40,842 nucleotides of DNA, taken from the NCBI GenBank assembly GCA_026400645.1, contig JAPLOP010000023.1:66867-107708 (forward strand), read 5' to 3'. Shown in pieces: positions 26,944 to 35,645 of the stretch. Each line of letters starts with the position of its first letter. Positions within the stretch are counted from its first letter, which is position 1. The translations under genes were made by a program, and so were the position numbers. A model generated the notes under the pieces. The model was not told the origin of the DNA. It did no database searches and saw nothing but the letters and a program-made list of their open reading frames with translations. Origin of the DNA: Alphaproteobacteria bacterium. Its GTDB lineage: Bacteria > Pseudomonadota > Alphaproteobacteria > Paracaedibacterales > CAIULA01.

Positions 26944-27689
26944 CCGCATCGTTAATGACAAAACCCCTGATTGGCATAACGCTGGACAAGGTTAATCCGG
27001 ATACTCAGCCCGAGGGGAAATGGTATTCCAATCAGCTTTGGTATGCCCTGCGCCACGCATACTGCACGGCTATTCATCATGCGGGGGGCGTCCCTATTGC
27101 TTTGCCATATTGTGGGGATGATGCCGCCTATTACGCCCAAAAGCTGGATGGATTATTGATTACCGGGGGTGGTGGCGACGTGGATCCAGCGCTGTATGGC
27201 GAAACGATTGTCCATCCAACCGTCAAAATAAAGCCCCAAAAAACGCAGTTTGAATGGAAAATGGCCCAAGCCATGCTGGCCGTTGACAAACCCATTTTGG
27301 GAATCTGTGGTGGAATGCAGTTTTTGAACGTTCTGTTTGGGGGCACGTTGATTCAACATATCCCCGACGCGGTGCCATCGAATCTTGGCCATTCACAAAC
27401 CCAGGAAAGAAATCAGCCTCAACACACCGTGGCCCTAACTCCCAATACCCTTTTAAGCCGCATATCCGGGAACCAAGAAACCATCCACGTGAACAGCGTC
27501 CACCATCAAGCCATTAAGGTTGTTTCACCCTCATTGGTCATGAATGCCATTGCCCCAGATGGCGTGATAGAGGGGATAGAGGCGCCGCAGCATCGGTTCT
27601 GCCTTGGGGTTCAGTGGCACCCAGAATGCTATGCTTCTGAAACCGATTATTCAATATTTAAGGAGTTTATTAAAGCCTGTGGACAATAA
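26940..27689 (+). CDS. class-I glutamine amidotransferase-like gamma-glutamyl hydrolase (peptidase C26)
   Basis: 249 residues. The nucleophile elbow GICGGMQ places C123, and the partner pair is H227/E229 in VQWHPE. LITGGGGDVDPALYGE near 73-88 is the oxyanion-side motif of the PuuD/gamma-glutamyl-GABA hydrolase branch. All triad residues are present, so it should hydrolyse a gamma-glutamyl bond. It could act on gamma-glutamyl-GABA, folylpolyglutamate or a gamma-glutamyl peptide; the substrate is not known. It overlaps lysA by 4 nt and the next gene by 11 nt. A link with peptidoglycan or lysine metabolism is only inferred from that position. Confidence 0.88.
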   Translation: MTASLMTKPLIGITLDKVNPDTQPEGKWYSNQLWYALRHAYCTAIHHAGGVPIALPYCGDDAAYYAQKLDGLLITGGGGDVDPALYGETIVHPTVKIKPQKTQFEWKMAQAMLAVDKPILGICGGMQFLNVLFGGTLIQHIPDAVPSNLGHSQTQERNQPQHTVALTPNTLLSRISGNQETIHVNSVHHQAIKVVSPSLVMNAIAPDGVIEGIEAPQHRFCLGVQWHPECYASETDYSIFKEFIKACGQ

Positions 27690-28416
27690 AGAAGATAAGC
27701 AACGCATCAACAAATTCCTAGCTCACGCAGGCGTTTGTTCCCGCCGGGATGCAGAACGCATGATAGAGGACGGCCGCGTTTGGATTGATGGAAAAAGAAT
27801 TACGACTCCGGCCACCTTTGTCACGGCAAATTCAAGGGTAACGGTTGATGGAAAACATGTCCAAGAAGCTGGGCAAACCCGGGTATGGCGGTATTACAAA
27901 CCAACGGGCTGCATCACAACCCATTATGACCCGCAAGACAGATACACCGTTTTCCAGGATATCGAAAGTTATAATCTGCCTCGGGTTGTATCGGTTGGAC
28001 GGTTGGATATCAATTCCGAAGGGTTGCTTTTGTTAACCAATGACGGCGAATTCTCGCGCCATGCCGAATTACCCAGCACAGGATGGAAACGCTGTTACAA
28101 GGTCAGGGTTTTTGGATTGCTGGATATGAGGGCCCTGGAGTCGCTTAAATCCGGGATCACGATTGATGATGTCAATTATGGCTCCATCGACGTCAGCGTC
28201 CAAGACAGTCAGCCCAGGGGGTTAAATCATTGGCTCATGATGACGCTGTCCGAGGGGAAAAATCGCGAAATCCGCAAAATCATGAACCACCTGGGATTGC
28301 AAGTCAGTCGCCTTATTCGATCCTCCTATGGTCCATTTTCATTGGATCCCTTAAGTCCACACGAGGTTCAAGAAATTCCGTCTGACTTGGTTCAAAAGTC
28401 CTTTTCGCATAAATAA
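27679..28416 (+). CDS. rluB: 23S rRNA pseudouridine(2605) synthase family
   Basis: 245 residues from GTG 27679. An N-terminal S4 RNA-binding domain (RINKFLAHAGVCSRRDAERMI) begins almost at residue 10. It is followed by an RsuA/RluB/E/F catalytic domain with the active aspartate D110 in GRLDINSEGLLLLTNDGE. The S4 domain at the very N-terminus and the absence of a long tail fit RluB. RluE or RsuA are the alternatives. AAGGAG at 27660-27665 is 13 nt upstream, a long gap. The start lies 11 nt inside the preceding gene. Repeat copy D starts right after its stop. Confidence 0.9.
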   Translation: MDNKEDKQRINKFLAHAGVCSRRDAERMIEDGRVWIDGKRITTPATFVTANSRVTVDGKHVQEAGQTRVWRYYKPTGCITTHYDPQDRYTVFQDIESYNLPRVVSVGRLDINSEGLLLLTNDGEFSRHAELPSTGWKRCYKVRVFGLLDMRALESLKSGITIDDVNYGSIDVSVQDSQPRGLNHWLMMTLSEGKNREIRKIMNHLGLQVSRLIRSSYGPFSLDPLSPHEVQEIPSDLVQKSFSHK

Positions 28417-28715
28417 CCCCATTTTCAATAAATGATTAGGCTCTATCCCTAAGCTCCCCCACATCACACAAGACCGCCCCGTCATCCCGCGACTTGATCG
28501 CGGGATCCACAACGCGGAATACATGGACCCTACGATCAAGTCGCGGGATGACGGGGTAATTCTTATGAACTGACAAGAAAAAGACGGGTATATCACTCGG
28601 GTTTTGCGGTATTTAGAGTTCAGGGATAGAGCTCTAGTGGGTTTCCTGGATAGCCACACTTCACTTCGCTCGTTCGCCATGACGACGTTGTTACGAGTGT
28701 GGCTATCACAACAGG
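28417..28715. repeat. composite repeat region: family-1 copy D holding a family-2 element
   Basis: The whole gap between rluB and sodB is repeat. It opens with CCATTTTCAATAAAT, the same outer end as copy B. GCTCTATCCCT (28440-28450) and AGGGATAGAGC (28622-28632) are inverted and bracket a family-2 element. The family-1 core is at 28645-28715, with GGATAGCCACAC pairing with GTGTGGCTATC. Here a G-to-A change on one side is matched by C-to-T on the other. No gene is seen in this stretch. Confidence 0.75.
28477..28556. repeat. family-2 palindromic repeat with perfect 24-bp arms
   Basis: Arms 28477-28500 and 28533-28556 are exact reverse complements, running from CCCCGTCATCCCGCGACTTG to the mirrored end. 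Each arm, with adjoining bases, can also fold as CCCGCGA-cttga-TCGCGGG. The pattern resembles the CGTCATCCCG...GGGATGACG repeats widespread in alphaproteobacteria. Confidence 0.85.
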
Positions 28716-28719
28716 GCGA

Positions 28720-29331
28720 CTATTCTGATAGGGTATAAGCCGCTAAATTCTGTTCAGCAAACGACCAGTTGACCAGATGAGTCAAAAAAGTATCTACATA
28801 ATCAGCGCGACGATTCTGGTAATCCAGGTAATAAGAATGCTCCCACACATCGCATGTCAAAAGGGCGGTTATTCCGCGCGCCATAGGAAGGTCCGCGTTA
28901 CCCGTTTTCATGATGGATAGTTTTTGACCGTCAATAACAAGCCAAACCCAACCACTGCCAAACTGCGTGATGGCAGCTTGTTTAAAAGCGGTTACGAAAT
29001 CCTGATAACTACCAAACGATTGTGTGATTAATTCGGCCACTGAACCGGTCGGCTCTCCCCCGCCATTTGGACAAAGGCTATTCCAAAAAAATGTATGGTT
29101 CCAAACCTGGGCGGCATTATTAAAAACACCAACCTGCTCAGAATCATTGGCGCTTTTTTGTATGACTTCCTCCAGGGATAAAGATTCAAGCGCCGTCCCC
29201 GAAAGTAGATTATTCAGGTTCGTGACGTATCCCTGGTGGTGTTTGTCATAATGAAAAGACAGTGTTTTCGCGGAAATATGGGGCTCTAAAGCCTCCTTTG
29301 AATAGGGCAATGGTGGCAAAATGTGGGACAT
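28720..29331 (-). CDS. sodB: superoxide dismutase (Fe type)
   Basis: 203 residues from ATG 29331, chosen because AAAGAGG lies just upstream; a longer frame to 29364 has no such site. It converts superoxide to peroxide and oxygen. Metal ligands are H27, H79, D161 and H165. NNAAQVWNHTFFW (glutamine before the second ligand) and KTGNADLP favour the iron form over manganese. Residues FGSGWVWLV are standard. No signal peptide is present, so it is cytosolic. It lies downstream of ctrA on the same strand with a 77-nt gap and ends against repeat copy D. Confidence 0.95.
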   Translation of the reverse strand: MSHILPPLPYSKEALEPHISAKTLSFHYDKHHQGYVTNLNNLLSGTALESLSLEEVIQKSANDSEQVGVFNNAAQVWNHTFFWNSLCPNGGGEPTGSVAELITQSFGSYQDFVTAFKQAAITQFGSGWVWLVIDGQKLSIMKTGNADLPMARGITALLTCDVWEHSYYLDYQNRRADYVDTFLTHLVNWSFAEQNLAAYTLSE

Positions 29332-29408
29332 AAAATAACCTCTTTGGTGATATAATTTGACCATCAGGCTAGCAGATTTTTCCTAAATTATAAATGCGTT
29401 AAATTATA

Positions 29409-30215
29409 TTAGCCTATTGAAGAAGCCCCATTAATTCTATCATCATCTGAATTTCCTAATGAGGGTGCAGCTTGAGTCATCAGATTTGTTTTCTCAAGAT
29501 GCTGCTTTTGCACGGGCATTATTTTTTCGATAGTATTTTCATTAGGATCGCGAAGGACATATCCCCGCCCCCACACCGTTTCAATATAATTATCATCCCC
29601 AACGAAATCAGAAATTTTCCTGCGTAATTTACAAATGAACACGTCAATAATCTTAAGTTCTGGTTCGTCCATCCCACCATAAAGATGATTAAGGAACATT
29701 TCTTTCGTCAACGTTGTCCCTTTGCGCAGGGATAATAACTCCAGAATCGCATATTCTTTGCTGGTAAGGTTAAGGGTTTCGCTATCGATGCTGGCCGTTC
29801 GATTTTGTAAATTAACCCGAAGGCGCCCCGTCTTTATAATAGAATCAGAATGACCACGCGACCGCCTGACAATGGCATGCGCCCGGGCTAATAATTCCAC
29901 CCGACTGAATGGCTTTGTTATGTAATCGTCAGCCCCGAACCCAAGCCCTTTGACCTTGTCTTCTGTTTCGCTCAACCCCGATAAAACCAAAATTGGCGTT
30001 TTAATCTGCGAAGCCCGTAGGCGGCGTAAAACTTCGAATCCATCCATATCTGGCAACACAAGATCCAGAATGATCAGATCGTATTCGTATAATTTTCCAA
30101 TCTCTAGGCCATCCTCACCAAGGTCGGTTGTATCGCATATAAAACCTTCTGACTTAAGCATAGATTGCAGGCTTTTCGCCGTAGCGGAATCATCTTCAAT
30201 CAATAAAACCCGCAT
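29409..30215 (-). CDS. ctrA: cell-cycle response regulator CtrA
   Basis: 268 residues from ATG 30215, set by GGAG 5 nt upstream. The receiver domain [16 protein letters not shown] has its phospho-acceptor at D51, followed by a winged-helix OmpR-type DNA-binding domain. The run [20 protein letters not shown] and [14 protein letters not shown] are essentially those of CtrA, the alphaproteobacterial master regulator that binds TTAA-N7-TTAA boxes. The domain ends near residue 228 ([10 protein letters not shown]). The last 40 or so residues are an extra, low-complexity polar tail. The Ala-Ala end used for ClpXP degradation in Caulobacter is absent. Confidence 0.95.
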   Translation of the reverse strand: MRVLLIEDDSATAKSLQSMLKSEGFICDTTDLGEDGLEIGKLYEYDLIILDLVLPDMDGFEVLRRLRASQIKTPILVLSGLSETEDKVKGLGFGADDYITKPFSRVELLARAHAIVRRSRGHSDSIIKTGRLRVNLQNRTASIDSETLNLTSKEYAILELLSLRKGTTLTKEMFLNHLYGGMDEPELKIIDVFICKLRRKISDFVGDDNYIETVWGRGYVLRDPNENTIEKIMPVQKQHLEKTNLMTQAAPSLGNSDDDRINGASSIG

Positions 30216-30308
30216 GATATCTCCACTGCGCATATGTCCCCTACTTAAAATGGTAGCAAGAAAAGTATTCAGAGACTAATGCTATATTTTTTTAATTTTT
30301 GATGCTTA

Positions 30309-30323
30309 TTAAGACTTTATTTA
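30309..30323. promoter_or_regulatory. possible CtrA box upstream of ctrA
   Basis: TTAA-GACTTTA-TTTA matches the CtrA consensus TTAA-N7-TTAA at seven of eight bases and lies about 95 nt upstream of the ctrA start. A CcrM-type site GATTC occurs near 30373. Autoregulation through such sites is known in Caulobacter. In AT-rich DNA chance is a real alternative. Nothing else is recognised in the 271-nt gap 30216-30486. Confidence 0.3.
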
Positions 30324-30486
30324 CCTTTTATCAAGAAAAGCCAAGAAACTTGAGGCAATTCTTTCTCAAACCCATGGATTCCAGTCACCCCCAATCAAAA
30401 TGTGGACCTGGATCAATTTTGCGAACAAGGGAGTGTGCGTCATCATAGGTATAAGTGTAAGCGAGAGAGTTTGCAGAGTAAAGCCC

Positions 30487-33400
30487 CTAATGCGTGCTAC
30501 AATTGAAACCAGATAAGAGAGGCCGTTCATTTGCGGGATAAAGCTTCTTTGCCCTAAGCATTAGCGCTGATGGTGTTACAAACAGCGTTAATGACGATGC
30601 AAACAACACTCCATAAACGATACAGGTCGACAATAAAACCCACCACTGCGTTGATGGTGCACCATGCGTAATTTCAAAGTTAATAAAATCGATATTAATT
30701 CCACACATAATGGGCAACAACCCCAAAATACACGTCAATTTCGTTAAGATAACAGGACGCAATCGTTGTTGGCATGTTTGAACAATAACCTCCCTAACCT
30801 GGGCAAGGGTGGGCACCCCAACCCGTTTTTTTAGGTCATCCAACAGAATGTCATATGTATCGATCAGGATAATGTTGTTGGAAACGATAATACCAGCCAG
30901 GGCAATCACACCAATTCCCCCCATAACCACCCCAAAGGCAAGGTTGTGCACGATCAGACCGAAAAACACACCCGCGGTTGACAGCACAACAGCACTGAGG
31001 ACAAGGCCCATACTAAAGAAACTGTTGAACTGCGTCACAAGAATAGCGGCGACCAAAAAGATGGCAACACAAAATGCCCGCATCAGAAAGGAGGTTGCCT
31101 CGTTTCGATCTTCGTTTTCACCCGAAAAATTAACGAAAACACCTGTCGGCAGTTTTTCTTTTTGAATCCATTGTTGAATTTCTTTGATCTTATCGGCAAC
31201 CAACACCCCGGGTTGCACATCTGCAGAAAGGGATACAACTGGATATCCATTAATCCGGCTGAGGCTCCCGACCTTTAGTGTAGGCACGCTTTTAACAAAA
31301 AGACTCATTGGAATAAGGCCGTCTTTTGTTGGAATACGCAACAAAGAAAGCTGCTCTAGGCTTCGATATTCCGGCAAAAATCGCAACAGGATACCCACTT
31401 CACTTTTGACATCATCCGGCCGGTAACTGCTAACCTTGATGCCATTGGTGATTAATTGCAGGGCACTACCAATCAGCGATATATTGCATCCAAACTGCGC
31501 CACCAGGTCACGATCAATCTGCAAGCTCCATTCAATGCCACCCGTTGGAAGGCTATCTTCGACAGTATTTAGGCCCGTCATCGATTGCATAAATTTTTTC
31601 ATTTTCAGCAAAAATTCCTCTGAAACAGCCCGATCATTGCTGCTGATATCGATACTGATAGGCTTCCCGGCTGATGGCCCTGATTTTTCCTTACTCACAT
31701 CAACGGTAATGCCCGGGACAACGCTTGTTCGTTTTTCGACATCCTCCAGAATCAGATGCGCTGGCCGCCGCGTTTTCCAATTGGCAAATTCTAACGTAAT
31801 TTCCCCAATCGTATCATCGGTATTATTCCCGATGCTCGAATTAATGGATTTAAATTCAGCCATATCCAGAATTGTTTTTTCAACCTGACTGACGATAGTT
31901 TCCTTTTCATAAATCGATAAATTTCCCCGCGCATGAATAGAAATCGACGCAGAATCCGGCTCAACATCAGGAAAAAATTCCACACCTTTTCCAACAAAGC
32001 CGTGAATGGTTTTAATGATAATAAGGATCGCAAACGCCCCCATTAAAACATTTTTTGGATGATCCAATGCTTTTTGCAACATCCCGAAATACCACACCGT
32101 GAACGCATTACTGGTTTCTTCGTGGTGATCATTCTGCTGTGGCTTTAAAAGGCTTGCGATTGCCGGCACAAATAATAAAGCCATCAGCATGGATGCCGCC
32201 AACACAGCAATCAACGTGATCGGCATAAATTTCATAAACTGTCCCACAACCCCAGGCCAGAAAAGCAGCGGTAAAAACACCACAAGAATGGTCAGTGTCG
32301 ATGTTATGACCGGCCATGCCATCCGCGTCGCCGCTGCTTTATAGGCCTCCTTTGGGGACAATCCGTCCGCAATTTTCCGATTCGCGTATTCGACAACGAT
32401 AATGGCGCCATCCACCAACATTCCAACTGAAAAAATCAGACTGAACAAAACGACGATATTAACGGTATACCCAAGCAGGGATATTACCATAATCCCCATC
32501 AAAAAAGACCCCGGCACCGCAATACCAACCAGAACGGCGGATCGCCACCCAAGCGAGAAAACAATCACAGCCATAACCAAAATGATGGCCAGGATAATAT
32601 TGTTTTGTAGATCATTTAACATCTCACGAATGTTGTCGGATTGATCCTGGGCATAATTAACAACAACACCGCTTGGCCAGTCCTTTTTTGCATTTTCCAC
32701 AATTTCCTTAACGGCCTCGACAGTGTGGATCAGGTTTTCACCGCTTCGTTTTGTAATGGCCAAGGCAATCGTTTGGACACTTTTACCAAGCTCAATCCGA
32801 TCATGGGCAAGACTTGTTGGATCCTTGAATGTTCGCCTTATGTCGGCAACATCTCTCAAACGAAGGATAGCCCCATCATTGGCAACAATAGGCAAATCCC
32901 GTATGTCTTTTATATTTTCCAAAAGACCAGGTACTTTAATACCAAAGCTGCCAACCTTTCCATCAATACTCCCAGCAGGGATGATTTGATTGTTACCGGC
33001 AAATTGCTGATAGATTTGATCAAAAACAAGATTATATTGTTCCTGACGCAGGGGATCGAGCAAGATTTCAATACTATCCTCTCGGTCGCCGATAATACTG
33101 ACTTTCAGGACCGATGAAACTTTGGCCTCGATCTCGTCCTTTATGTCTCTGGAGAATCGTAATAACTGGCGTTCCGGAACATCACCAGAAAGCTTAACGG
33201 TTAGAATTGGCTCTAGGCTTGGATTAATTTCGTCTATTTCGGGTTCCTTGGTTCCGTCTGGAAAATTAGACTTTGCCACGTTCACTTTTTCCCGTACATC
33301 TGAACGGACTTTGTCTGTATCAAAGCCGGTGTGAAACTCGATCACAATGTAACCACCGCCCTCGTAGACGGTCGAGGTTATTTTTTTGATACCTTCTATG

Positions 33401-33621
33401 GATTTTAATTCCTGCTCGGTTGGTCGAACCAGCAGACGTTCCGAATCTTGCGGGGAAATCCCATTGTAGGTTAACGTTACGCCAATGATGGCAACCTTAA
33501 TATCCGGCGTTGATTCTTTTGGAATTGTCACATAGGCATAGGTGCCACACACAATAAAAAAAACAAGAAGCAACAAAACGGTCCTAGTACGCTCCAGGGC
33601 AGCCGCGATCAGGGCTTTCAT
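30487..33621 (-). CDS. RND multidrug efflux permease (AcrB family)
   Basis: 1044 residues with the AcrB layout: one span, a large periplasmic loop (about 35-335), six spans, a second large loop (about 555-860), then five more spans. It is a proton-driven pump of the hydrophobe/amphiphile (HAE) type working with a membrane-fusion protein and a TolC-like channel. In span 4 the relay motif reads GMLVDGAIIVVEYANR, so only one of the usual paired aspartates is kept. In span 10 IVSNNIILID replaces the lysine-bearing AcrB segment. The start overlaps the hlyD-like stop by 4 nt. No outer-membrane channel gene is in the window. Confidence 0.93.
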   Translation of the reverse strand: MKALIAAALERTRTVLLLLVFFIVCGTYAYVTIPKESTPDIKVAIIGVTLTYNGISPQDSERLLVRPTEQELKSIEGIKKITSTVYEGGGYIVIEFHTGFDTDKVRSDVREKVNVAKSNFPDGTKEPEIDEINPSLEPILTVKLSGDVPERQLLRFSRDIKDEIEAKVSSVLKVSIIGDREDSIEILLDPLRQEQYNLVFDQIYQQFAGNNQIIPAGSIDGKVGSFGIKVPGLLENIKDIRDLPIVANDGAILRLRDVADIRRTFKDPTSLAHDRIELGKSVQTIALAITKRSGENLIHTVEAVKEIVENAKKDWPSGVVVNYAQDQSDNIREMLNDLQNNIILAIILVMAVIVFSLGWRSAVLVGIAVPGSFLMGIMVISLLGYTVNIVVLFSLIFSVGMLVDGAIIVVEYANRKIADGLSPKEAYKAAATRMAWPVITSTLTILVVFLPLLFWPGVVGQFMKFMPITLIAVLAASMLMALLFVPAIASLLKPQQNDHHEETSNAFTVWYFGMLQKALDHPKNVLMGAFAILIIIKTIHGFVGKGVEFFPDVEPDSASISIHARGNLSIYEKETIVSQVEKTILDMAEFKSINSSIGNNTDDTIGEITLEFANWKTRRPAHLILEDVEKRTSVVPGITVDVSKEKSGPSAGKPISIDISSNDRAVSEEFLLKMKKFMQSMTGLNTVEDSLPTGGIEWSLQIDRDLVAQFGCNISLIGSALQLITNGIKVSSYRPDDVKSEVGILLRFLPEYRSLEQLSLLRIPTKDGLIPMSLFVKSVPTLKVGSLSRINGYPVVSLSADVQPGVLVADKIKEIQQWIQKEKLPTGVFVNFSGENEDRNEATSFLMRAFCVAIFLVAAILVTQFNSFFSMGLVLSAVVLSTAGVFFGLIVHNLAFGVVMGGIGVIALAGIIVSNNIILIDTYDILLDDLKKRVGVPTLAQVREVIVQTCQQRLRPVILTKLTCILGLLPIMCGINIDFINFEITHGAPSTQWWVLLSTCIVYGVLFASSLTLFVTPSALMLRAKKLYPANERPLLSGFNCSTH

Positions 33622-34706
33622 TTGGGGCTCGCTTCCACAGGGTTAACGGTCTGACCCGGTTTCGTAAATTCCCCACCCGTTGTAATTAAGATCACCTCGT
33701 CAGGCAAGCCCGGAACAATCGCATGATCCCGATCAAATACAGCAATGTCAACCGGTTTGAAATTGGTCTTGTTTTGTTGTTCGATGATGTTAATCCCCAA
33801 CATACCCTGGTCATTCAATGCCAAAGACGAGGTTGGTATAACATGGGCCTTAACAGGTGATTTTTCAATGGAAACAAAAGCCGTTATACCATCAGCCAAA
33901 AGCATTTGCGTGTTGTCGATTGATAATTCCGCTATAAACGTCCGCGTGTTTTTATCGGCAACCTTGGAAACATAAATCACCGTTGCTGGGATGGGGTCCT
34001 TTTGCGACGCAAGCAAAACATTTGCTTTTTGCCCCATTTGAATAAAGGAAATTTCGGATTCAGGAACATTAACAATCAATTTAAGGGGGTTGAGCACCAC
34101 AAGAAAACTAACGGGATCACCCGCATTCACATAATCTCCCTCGGTCACCAAATTTTTTTCGTAATATCCGTCGATCGGAGCCTTGATGATTAGATTGTCA
34201 ACTGTCCGTTCGGTTTTTTGCAAATCAGCCTTGGCGGCCTTTAAATCAGCGGAAGCCGACAAAAAATCAGTCTCTGTCTTAAAGGCCTTTGTTTTTAAGG
34301 CCTTAACGCCATGGAGCTCTATCTCTTTTTGACTAAGCTTTAGCTTGGAGCTCGACAAAAGTTCTGCCTTGTTGTCATCGAGTATCTGCAGAATCTCTTG
34401 CCCCTTTTTAACGATCTGCCCCTTTTCAACAAGGATTTTGATGACCCTGCCGGCAGCCTCGGACTTGATAGTGACTTCACGAAATGCTTTTGTGTTGCCC
34501 GTTAGTTTAAGTGTCGGGCTGTAATCTTTGGCGATTGATTTTACGACTCCCACAGAAAAAATCTCCGCAGGTTTGGGAACGGGATCCTTATGAAGCATCC
34601 ATTTACCAAAAAGAATACAAACTATAAAAGCAATCACACCCCCGACAATTGGTCGGGAATGCCTGTGATTGATCAGCGGAGCTAAAAAACTAAAATTCGA
34701 TCCCAT
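33618..34706 (-). CDS. RND efflux membrane-fusion (periplasmic adaptor) protein
   Basis: 362 residues of the HlyD/AcrA family. One N-terminal membrane anchor (IVGGVIAFIVCILFGKWML, about 20-38) is followed by half of a lipoyl domain with EAAGRVIKILVEKG. A short alpha-hairpin follows (LKLSQKEIELHG to ADLKAAKADLQKTE), then the second lipoyl half APIDGYYEKNLVTEGDYVNAG. A beta-barrel and a membrane-proximal domain complete it. It links the pump to an outer-membrane channel. Only 1 nt separates it from the dsbA-like stop, and it overlaps the pump start, so all three genes form one operon. Confidence 0.93.
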   Translation of the reverse strand: MGSNFSFLAPLINHRHSRPIVGGVIAFIVCILFGKWMLHKDPVPKPAEIFSVGVVKSIAKDYSPTLKLTGNTKAFREVTIKSEAAGRVIKILVEKGQIVKKGQEILQILDDNKAELLSSSKLKLSQKEIELHGVKALKTKAFKTETDFLSASADLKAAKADLQKTERTVDNLIIKAPIDGYYEKNLVTEGDYVNAGDPVSFLVVLNPLKLIVNVPESEISFIQMGQKANVLLASQKDPIPATVIYVSKVADKNTRTFIAELSIDNTQMLLADGITAFVSIEKSPVKAHVIPTSSLALNDQGMLGINIIEQQNKTNFKPVDIAVFDRDHAIVPGLPDEVILITTGGEFTKPGQTVNPVEASPK

Positions 34707-34707
34707 G

Positions 34708-35538
34708 CTACTCTTTGCTGGCTAATGAAGCCTCGATAGGTTTGTCTGCCTTTATTGTATCAATCAATGTGTTAAAATTCTCTAAATCCGTCGGTGGAAT
34801 AATTGACATTTTTCCGCTGGCATAAATTCCAAAAACAGTTGGCACGCCGGGAATCTTTAACGTTTCCGCAAGCTTTGTGTTGGATTCAAGCTGTTTTTCG
34901 GTTTCCGGAGCAGTCTCTGCTTTTTCTAACTGGTCGACATCCAAACCCGATTCCTTTGCCAATTTCAAAAGCTTAGGCCGTTGATCGATTTCCCCTGCTT
35001 TCTCGCCAAATTTTAGGAAAAATGTTTTCATTTTATCAACATTTTGCCCTGATGCGGCTAACATCATTTTAGACAAAGCAACAGAATTTGCCCCAAGCAT
35101 CGCAATTGGAATCAGGTGAATAGCCAGGTCCTGACGTTTCAACAACAGTGCATTTGAAATCCGCAAAAATTCCCCACAGTGTGGGCACATTGGATCAATA
35201 AATGCCAAAAGACGAACATCAGCCTTTGGATTCCCAATCACAATACTGGATTGCAAAAGCTTATCTTTCATTGCTGATGCGTCTTTTTCCATATCAATCC
35301 GCAATTTATCTTGTTGGGCTTGCATCCCGTCGTTTAAGGCGGTCATTATCAAATCTGGCTTTTCCTTGATCACCTTAATGACAATATCTTGAATTTCTTG
35401 CTGCTGGCCACCAGATCCCCCCAGGGGTTTATTTTTGCATCCCAAATGATAAGCACCATATCCAACGGCGCCCACAACAGCTGCGCCAACCAAAAAACCA
35501 GACAAACAGGACTGTTTGTTTGAACACTTACTAGCCAT
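34708..35538 (-). CDS. DsbA-like thioredoxin-fold protein (membrane anchored)
   Basis: 276 residues. One membrane span GFLVGAAVVGAVGYGAYHLGC (about 14-34) would anchor it with the C-terminal part in the periplasm. A helical stretch (50-100) is followed by a thioredoxin_4/DsbA-type domain with the redox motif C118-P-H-C121 (DPMCPHCGEF) and the cis-proline loop KIPGVPTVFG. It could catalyse disulfide exchange in exported proteins. It heads the operon of the RND adaptor and pump, 1 nt from the adaptor gene. The ATG follows AAGGAA. Confidence 0.9.
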   Translation of the reverse strand: MASKCSNKQSCLSGFLVGAAVVGAVGYGAYHLGCKNKPLGGSGGQQQEIQDIVIKVIKEKPDLIMTALNDGMQAQQDKLRIDMEKDASAMKDKLLQSSIVIGNPKADVRLLAFIDPMCPHCGEFLRISNALLLKRQDLAIHLIPIAMLGANSVALSKMMLAASGQNVDKMKTFFLKFGEKAGEIDQRPKLLKLAKESGLDVDQLEKAETAPETEKQLESNTKLAETLKIPGVPTVFGIYASGKMSIIPPTDLENFNTLIDTIKADKPIEASLASKE

Positions 35539-35645
35539 AATAAATTCCTTATTTAATGCCCCATTACAATGCGGGCTATTTTCAAATACATACAGTACAG
35601 TTTAGAGGGGTTTCATCAGAAAGCAAGTCATTTTACAATTCCCCG

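Noticed and set aside
30787-33334. Long plus-strand frames opposite the RND pump gene
   Set aside because: They are antisense shadows of a clearly real 1044-residue protein; none has a ribosome site or a known domain.
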